From: a virus
Strand: one strand, 5' to 3'
Virus record (IMG/VR): IMGVR_UViG_3300037840_000486
Coordinates: 1 to 40,387 of that record
Length of the DNA stretch: 40,387 bases
This document shows positions 35,646-40,387 of the stretch, one piece after another. Below the pieces are notes generated by a model, which was not told where the DNA came from, did no database searches, and was given only the letters and a program-made list of their open reading frames with translations. How positions within the stretch are numbered: position 1 is the first letter of the stretch; each line of letters starts with the position of its first letter. The position numbers and the translations under genes are program-made.

Positions 35646-38093
35646 ATGGCAAATGCAACTTGTTTAGTAAATGGTAATACTTTACCAACCACTGGCCCCA
35701 CTGGACTCAATGTCTCCGCTGGTAGCACCGTTACCATTAGCTTACTGAACCCTGCTGGTGTAGTTGGTAGTTGGAATATTTCCTGTACCAATTATGACGG
35801 CTACAACTCTAATGGTCTACCAGCCACTATCAATGCTGGCTTAACTATCAATCAAACAACATATGTAGCCACTTTCACAGCCCCCGCTATGCAGGGTGTG
35901 GCTGGTTCCGCGTTGCAATTTACTTCCATTGTCAACCAAGGAAGAAGCGATCAAAACACTGTTACCTTTGGTATCTTCGTTCTCAATAGTGATGGTAGTA
36001 GATTCTTCTTTGGAGGAGAAAGCTTTGAAAGCAATGCTACAGTAGGCTGCGCTTATGATCTAAATTTATTGATGGCCACCATCAATGATGATGCAGTCAC
36101 TCTATTAGGCGATGTCACTGGCACTACCAACAATTCCAAAGTAGTAGGCTTACTCAGTCATTTACTACCATCTCTCTCTACCGGATATCTAAATTGGACG
36201 GGCTCCAGCTGGGCACTCACCTCGGGTGGCACGCTCTTTACGCCAGGATCTGATTTATCTGGCAATAGTACTTCTACTACCACCAATCAGTATGTTTCAT
36301 CGCTTTCCTATTCTTCCGCTGCTGCGGGTGGCACCATTGCCATCAATGGGACCGGAACTACTTTGCAGTTTGCCAAAAATAATACCGCGCCCTCCTTAAG
36401 TCAGGCAGCGCAAACCACGGATGCAGCTACTAATAACCTAACCTTGCAGGCACAAGGACCATGGGCCTCGGCTTCCACGAACAAGTCGCCGGGCAACATT
36501 GTACTAAATACACCAGCTCCTGTGGCAGGTGGTAATACTGGTTTCTCTGTTTTTGAAAGTGGTGGTACCGCTTATGGGGCTCTTGGTTTGTATAATAATA
36601 CAGCTGGAGAGGGCGCCTTGTGGCTGGGCGTCTCCACATTTACTGGAGCCAACTGGTCTATTTTTAATAGTGGCGGCAATACCACTCAGTTCAATGCTGG
36701 CACGGATATTTATTTTGATATTGGCGGCAGTGCAGAATTGCACCTTTCCACGTCTGGCTTAGTTCCTTACACAGACGTCTCTATTCCCATTGGTCTATCT
36801 ACTAACCGCTGGACAACTGTGTATAGCCAAACGGGTATGCTAGCCGGAACTTCTACTACTGGCGCTGGTACCACCATGACTGTAGAAGCTGAGCAAGGTT
36901 TAGCGGTAGGTTCTGGCACCAACAATAACGGAGCTAATTTAATTCTTAGTTCGGGTCCCGTAGGTACAGGTGGTTCTGGTGGCTCTTCTGGTAACTTGCA
37001 ATTAAATATCGGTGGCACTAACAATCTTACTCTTACTTCGGGCGCTCTAAACTGGGCCTCCGCTCTTACTGCGGTGTCATTAGGACAGACGTCCACCTCT
37101 ACTGCGCCGGGTGCTAACTTCACAATTAGCAGTCAGTCTACTAGCCAAAATTCGGCTAATGCTGGCAACTTGGTCTTACAATCAGGAACCTCATCCACAG
37201 GTACTGCGGGTAATATCACCTTCAACATTGGAAGCACGCAAGAACTAACATTAGTAGATACTACGTTGAGTTGGGCAGTAGGTATTAACGGTCCTATTAT
37301 CAATCAAACCACTACCACTGTGAACGGTGCCACAGGCAATAATCTTTTGATCCACGCACAAACGGCTAGCACAGGATCAAGCACGGGCGGCAATCTAAAC
37401 CTTTCATCCGGATCGGGACAGACAGCAGGAAATGTCAATTTGCAAGCAGGTGGTAGTAGTGCTCTCACTGTGGGACAAAACACTATTACCTTAGGAGCTA
37501 ACGTAGCCAATAGTTCTACTGTCCTTCAGGTCAGCGGAACCACCAATCTTACATTAACTTCGGCTCTACTAACGTGGGCAACAGGTATTACCACCCCCAA
37601 AATCAGTCAGGCTAATAATACTACCAACTCTGCCACTGCAACCAGTTTTACCATCCAAGCCGCCAACGCCACAGGCACAACCGCAGTGGGTGGCAATCTC
37701 GTCTGCACTAGCGGCTCGGGGACAGCTACAGACGGATATTTGCTATTACAGAATGGTGGCACCACTGTGATGAGCATCGGTCCCAATGGTATTTTGGGCC
37801 CTACCTCGACTAAAACTGGTAACTACACCATTAACTCTGGTTCCACTCCAGATGATATTATTCTGTGCAATCAATCAGCCGGTATTACCATTACTTTACC
37901 AGTTCCTGCAGCTGGAGCCTGTTATACTATTAAAGATATTTCTGGCAATGCGGTTACTAATAATATTACCATAGCTAGACATGGTTCTGAAAGTATCGAT
38001 GGTGTAGCGGGCAGCGCCACCATCGCATCAAACTATGGTGCATTAACACTTGTATCGAATGGTACAAATTGGTTCAGTATATCTAAATTCTAA
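35646..38093 (+). CDS. Large tail fibre protein with repeated Gly/Thr modules
   Basis: An 815-residue protein behind AAGGATTTATA. The N-terminus (about 1-115) is Ig-like (LNVSAGSTVTISLLNPAGV). A VTLLGDVTGTTNNSKVVGL stretch near 155 marks a common fibre junction. From about 240 to 710 there are four or five imperfect repeats of roughly 75 residues with the order P-x-I-x-Q, TIQA or LIHAQ, GGNL-x-LSSGSG, L-x-L-GG, LTL-x-x-x-LTWA. The end (about 730-815) is a compact beta domain (GNYTINSGSTPDDIILCNQS) often found at fibre tips. It is likely the main receptor-reaching fibre. Confidence 0.82.
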   Translation: MANATCLVNGNTLPTTGPTGLNVSAGSTVTISLLNPAGVVGSWNISCTNYDGYNSNGLPATINAGLTINQTTYVATFTAPAMQGVAGSALQFTSIVNQGRSDQNTVTFGIFVLNSDGSRFFFGGESFESNATVGCAYDLNLLMATINDDAVTLLGDVTGTTNNSKVVGLLSHLLPSLSTGYLNWTGSSWALTSGGTLFTPGSDLSGNSTSTTTNQYVSSLSYSSAAAGGTIAINGTGTTLQFAKNNTAPSLSQAAQTTDAATNNLTLQAQGPWASASTNKSPGNIVLNTPAPVAGGNTGFSVFESGGTAYGALGLYNNTAGEGALWLGVSTFTGANWSIFNSGGNTTQFNAGTDIYFDIGGSAELHLSTSGLVPYTDVSIPIGLSTNRWTTVYSQTGMLAGTSTTGAGTTMTVEAEQGLAVGSGTNNNGANLILSSGPVGTGGSGGSSGNLQLNIGGTNNLTLTSGALNWASALTAVSLGQTSTSTAPGANFTISSQSTSQNSANAGNLVLQSGTSSTGTAGNITFNIGSTQELTLVDTTLSWAVGINGPIINQTTTTVNGATGNNLLIHAQTASTGSSTGGNLNLSSGSGQTAGNVNLQAGGSSALTVGQNTITLGANVANSSTVLQVSGTTNLTLTSALLTWATGITTPKISQANNTTNSATATSFTIQAANATGTTAVGGNLVCTSGSGTATDGYLLLQNGGTTVMSIGPNGILGPTSTKTGNYTINSGSTPDDIILCNQSAGITITLPVPAAGACYTIKDISGNAVTNNITIARHGSESIDGVAGSATIASNYGALTLVSNGTNWFSISKF

Positions 38094-38135
38094 GCTAAGC
38101 CGAAGGTCTAACTCCAGAAAACAAAAGGTTCAATC

Positions 38136-39011
38136 ATGTCTCTTACATCTCTTACATTTAATTCTACTACTTCTTCTGGTTTTACTGCACCTCCTGGCTG
38201 CTACTTCGTCTTCGTCTATTTAGTCGGAGGTGGGGGAGGGGGAGGGGGAGGTGGTGCAGGACAATCCGCCAACACTAATACTGTGGGGGGTGGAGGCGGC
38301 GGTGGTGCAGGACAGATTCTCTTCCTGCCGATCGCTGTCACACCAGGGACAGCTTACGATATTACTATTGGAGCGGGCGGAGCTGGAGGCGGATCTGCCA
38401 CCAAAGGTAGTGATGGTAGTAGTAGTACTTTCGCTATCCATTCTTCCACTGTTTTATTGACTGCTTTAGGAGGTCAAGGGGGTGGAGGCGGTTTCTCCGA
38501 AGCTACAACTTCACAAGCTTTAGTAGTGGGTGGAGTAGCTGGAGGTGCCTCGGGAGTCGAATGGGCATTAGGTACACCCGGAGCTTCCTTTGCTGCCTCA
38601 GGCAATGTCTTCCCTGGGAGCGGTGGTATTTCTTATGCCGGTGGTGTTTTTTCTTCCGGTGCTCCCTCAGCGGGCGGACACTCTGTTTTAGGTTTTGCGG
38701 GAGGTTCCGCAGGCGCTAACGGAAGTGTCACTGGTTTTGGTATTGGTGGGGCGGGTGGAGCTGCGTGCTTAGCTACATCCTCCGCAGGTGGTGGAGTGGG
38801 GGGCAACGGAAATACTTCAGGCGCTGGAGGCAATGGTAGCGGCGGTAAGAACCAAGCTGGCTCTGCTTCTACTTCTGCCACTACTACGAATACTGGTAAT
38901 GGGGGAGGCGGGGGAGGGGGAGGTGGAAGTGGTACAACTTCTGGGGGTACAGCAGGTTCGGGGGCTGGTGGAGATTCAGGCACTTGCGTAATTTATTACT
39001 TTTCCCCATGA
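38136..39011 (+). CDS. Glycine-rich tail-tip adhesin
   Basis: A 291-residue protein; about half of it is glycine. A short beta start (SLTFNSTTSSGFTAPPGCYF) leads into Gly runs of up to ten residues, with TPGTAYDITIGAGGAGGGSA and similar sections typical of phage glycine-rich fibre-tip proteins (gp38-like adhesins). It closes with CVIYYF. Loops between polyglycine helices usually bind the receptor. The coding strand has several runs of five or six G. No ribosome binding site stronger than AAAAGG. Confidence 0.78.
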   Translation: MSLTSLTFNSTTSSGFTAPPGCYFVFVYLVGGGGGGGGGGAGQSANTNTVGGGGGGGAGQILFLPIAVTPGTAYDITIGAGGAGGGSATKGSDGSSSTFAIHSSTVLLTALGGQGGGGGFSEATTSQALVVGGVAGGASGVEWALGTPGASFAASGNVFPGSGGISYAGGVFSSGAPSAGGHSVLGFAGGSAGANGSVTGFGIGGAGGAACLATSSAGGGVGGNGNTSGAGGNGSGGKNQAGSASTSATTTNTGNGGGGGGGGGSGTTSGGTAGSGAGGDSGTCVIYYFSP

Positions 39012-39050
39012 AAATTCGAAACACGACAACAGCTTGTTTTAGGCTGTTAT

Positions 39051-39083
39051 ATATAATGCATGGAGTTGATCCATGCATTATAT
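39051..39083 (+). promoter_or_regulatory. 13-bp hairpin burying the start codon of the GIY-YIG gene
   Basis: ATATAATGCATGG (39051-39063) pairs perfectly with CCATGCATTATAT (39071-39083) around a 7-base loop. The ATG at 39073-39075 lies wholly in the right arm, and half of the GGAG ribosome binding site is in the left arm. Start sequestration by hairpins is known for T-even homing endonucleases. A preceding AACAGC/GCTGTT stem (39029-39047) may be a terminator of the adhesin message. Confidence 0.72.
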
Positions 39084-39810
39084 TTACAAAATTACTAACA
39101 TTAGAAATAACAAGATTTACATCGGACAGTCGAAGGAACCTCGCAAACGCTGGTACGAGCACAAAAGACTGGCGGCTAGCCCACAGCCAAAATTAGTTAT
39201 CCAGCGAGCACTCAAAAAATACGGCAACGACGCTTTTGAATTCGAAGTCATTGCGAGCTGTCGAACCGCAGATGATGCGGATGCGACAGAAATTGCCATG
39301 ATCGCACAGTACCAATCTAATAATAATATATTTGGTTATAATATTGCTTCTGGCGGAAGATCACCGCGATGGAGTATATCCATGAGGCAGAAGCTAGTCA
39401 ATTATTACAAGGACCATCCAGAGCGTAGAGCCGAACTTCGAAGGCGTGCTCTAACAAACGAATCTATTCGTCATAATCAGTTCAAACGTGGACATTACAC
39501 ATGGAACAAGAATCTTAAAGGCATTCATCTAAATCCCGCTAATGAGTTTCAGCCAGGCATGCACCATTCTCTCGCTACAGAATTTAAACCAGGAGAACAC
39601 CCATCTCCAGCAACGGAAATTAAGAAGAATCAGCGATTGTCTCCCGAAACTGAATTCAAAAAGGGTCATATTCCTGCCAACAAAAAACTTACCACTCAGC
39701 AAGAGCAAGAAATCTTAACCAAATGGCAAAATGGTCAATCCAAACGTTCTCTGGCCAGAGAATACAAGATCGATCGATCTTCCATTCAACGAATCACAGA
39801 TAAAGGATAA
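39073..39810 (+). CDS. GIY-YIG homing endonuclease
   Basis: A 245-residue free-standing endonuclease. HYIYKITN at 2-9 and IYIGQS at 15-20 are the GIY and YIG strands; R26 or R24 and E73 (DATEIAMI) are catalytic candidates, and GYNIASGG follows at 88-95. Residues about 145-215 contain four or five copies of a short motif (TEFKPGEHPS, TEIKKNQRLS, TEFKKGHIPA), a DNA-binding linker. The C-terminus (about 215-245) is an HTH (SKRSLAREYKIDRSSIQRI). All catalytic landmarks are present, so it could be active. It interrupts the passage from fibre genes to membrane genes. Confidence 0.85.
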   Translation: MHYIYKITNIRNNKIYIGQSKEPRKRWYEHKRLAASPQPKLVIQRALKKYGNDAFEFEVIASCRTADDADATEIAMIAQYQSNNNIFGYNIASGGRSPRWSISMRQKLVNYYKDHPERRAELRRRALTNESIRHNQFKRGHYTWNKNLKGIHLNPANEFQPGMHHSLATEFKPGEHPSPATEIKKNQRLSPETEFKKGHIPANKKLTTQQEQEILTKWQNGQSKRSLAREYKIDRSSIQRITDKG

Positions 39811-39813
39811 CTT

Positions 39814-39993
39814 ATGAGTTTAGTTTCGGAACTTAATCACCACATATTGCCCTCTGCAGGCGCTGTTGGCACTATGTTAGTTTTTGGGGAGCACGTCTTA
39901 TATTCGCTGGCAGTAGGTGCGGTGTGCTGGATCATTACTCACGCTTTGGCACATGTCGCAAAAAAGATTTGGAAGAAATGGAACTTACCATGA
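39814..39993 (+). CDS. 59-residue single-pass membrane protein, lysis candidate
   Basis: ATG 39814 lies three bases after the endonuclease stop, with AAAGGA upstream. The product has one hydrophobic segment (about 28-47; VLYSLAVGAVCWIITHALAH) and a strongly basic end (KKIWKKWNLP). Its stop overlaps the next start. Single-helix proteins with a basic tail in this place are often holins or antiholins. The gene is below the usual length cut-off. Confidence 0.65.
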   Translation: MSLVSELNHHILPSAGAVGTMLVFGEHVLYSLAVGAVCWIITHALAHVAKKIWKKWNLP

Positions 39994-40169
39994 AAACCAA
40001 ACAATATAGAGAGTGTCGATTATATTATCAAACACAATGGAAAGTCTCTTTCGATAATGAAGAACATGAAACAATTTTTGAAACTATTGGTATTGGAGAA
40101 GATGCTAATACCGAAAAAGCTCTGCAAGTTAATGTCCAGCTCAAAGAAATGAGAAAGAAAAAGATATGA
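39990..40169 (+). CDS. 59-residue soluble hypothetical protein
   Basis: ATG 39990 overlaps the preceding TGA (ATGA), and its own TGA overlaps the next ATG. A longer GTG frame from 39924 runs through the membrane gene and is rejected. The product is charged with a beta-like middle (YYQTQWKVSFDNEEHETIFE) and a Lys-rich end (KEMRKKKI). It lies between two membrane proteins, so it may regulate or partner with them; nothing more can be said. Confidence 0.6.
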   Translation: MKTKQYRECRLYYQTQWKVSFDNEEHETIFETIGIGEDANTEKALQVNVQLKEMRKKKI

Positions 40170-40387
40170 CCAAACCAAATAAGAGCGTAGCCTCCGAAGG
40201 CAAGCATCTCTTCTCTGGCTTATTAGACATCTTATCTTTTCGTTCTAAACGCATGAGTATTAGTCTGATTGTCTTTGGTATGACTTGCTATTTAGTTAGA
40301 AGTGGTCATCTCTCCGATGTCGCATATTCAGCAGTAGTGCCATTATTAGCTTTACACTTTTGGATTTCACACAAAGAAGGTCAAACT
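40166..40387 (+). CDS. Small two-helix membrane protein, holin-like (5' part; continues at 1)
   Basis: ATG 40166 overlaps the previous stop by four bases, and the frame continues through the join to TAA at 203-205, 99 residues in all. The first 29 residues are hydrophilic and basic (KPNKSVASEGKHLFSG, then FRSKR), placing the N-terminus in the cytoplasm before the first membrane segment. See the entry at 1-205 for the rest. Confidence 0.72.
   Translation, partial: MTKPNKSVASEGKHLFSGLLDILSFRSKRMSISLIVFGMTCYLVRSGHLSDVAYSAVVPLLALHFWISHKEGQT
40261..40387. repeat. Terminal direct repeat, right copy
   Basis: Identical to positions 1-127. Annotated once in a circular map of 40260 bp. Confidence 0.93.

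Noticed and set aside
36767-37123. 118-residue minus-strand frame inside the large fibre gene
   Set aside because: Pro/Val-rich mirror of Gly/Thr codons in the repeat region, a typical antisense shadow.
38633-38983. Proline-rich minus-strand frame in the adhesin gene
   Set aside because: Glycine codons read backwards give proline; there is no start context.
39924-39989. GTG-started extension of the 59-residue gene at 39990
   Set aside because: It would run through the membrane gene at 39814-39993, while ATG 39990 overlaps that gene's stop in the usual ATGA manner.

Overview
The window is a complete, circularly assembled tailed-phage genome. Bases 1-127 recur exactly at 40261-40387, so the unique length is 40260 bp and one small gene runs across the ends. 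The virion module (terminase, portal, scaffold, capsid, tail sheath, tube, tape measure, and a baseplate in Mu gene order gpN, gp44, gp45, gp46, gp47, gp48) is that of a Mu-type contractile-tailed phage. No Mu transposase, integrase, DNA polymerase or endolysin was recognised. The genome is moderately AT-rich with ordinary stop codons and AAGGAG-type ribosome binding sites on the late genes. A probable lipoprotein gene hints at a diderm host, but the sequence does not name one.

Layout. A leftward early operon runs from a ribbon-helix-helix regulator (7105) through a VapE-type replication helicase (6928-5582) and a tightly overlapping string of very small genes down to 3263. Several are under 60 codons, and several carry paired CxxC motifs. 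It ends at a tRNA-like element (3482-3618) and meets a rightward HTH regulator gene (2403-3323) tail to tail. A second leftward cluster (2306-381) holds a possible PD-(D/E)XK nuclease and four translationally coupled small genes. The intergenic region 7106-7897 carries a leftward promoter, repeats that look like origin iterons, and three strong hairpins.

From 7898 onward almost everything is rightward: a second, paralogous HTH regulator, six small unknown genes, then packaging, head, neck and tail genes. The tail chaperone gene has a nine-T slip site and an open -1 extension ending exactly at the tape-measure start. After the gp47-like baseplate gene sits an insertion locus containing a tnpB gene with an intact active site, a short tnpA remnant and the tail end of an older homing endonuclease. 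Next come a leftward lipoprotein gene with its own promoter, the gp48-like gene, three fibre/adhesin genes, a GIY-YIG homing endonuclease whose start codon is buried in a 13-bp hairpin, and a probable membrane/lysis cassette that wraps around to position 377.

The least ordinary signals are: (1) five leftward small proteins, otherwise unlike one another, that end in nearly the same tail, KLKAFL or LKAFW, two of them inside an exact 29-bp DNA repeat; (2) a 23-bp element found only upstream of the two separate leftward accessory loci, with the same 18-nt spacing to a -10 box; (3) the tRNA-like element; (4) the layered mobile-element locus; and (5) the 34-codon gene enclosed by an inverted repeat that would hide its ribosome binding site. 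Functions are assigned by reading motifs and gene order; no database search was run.
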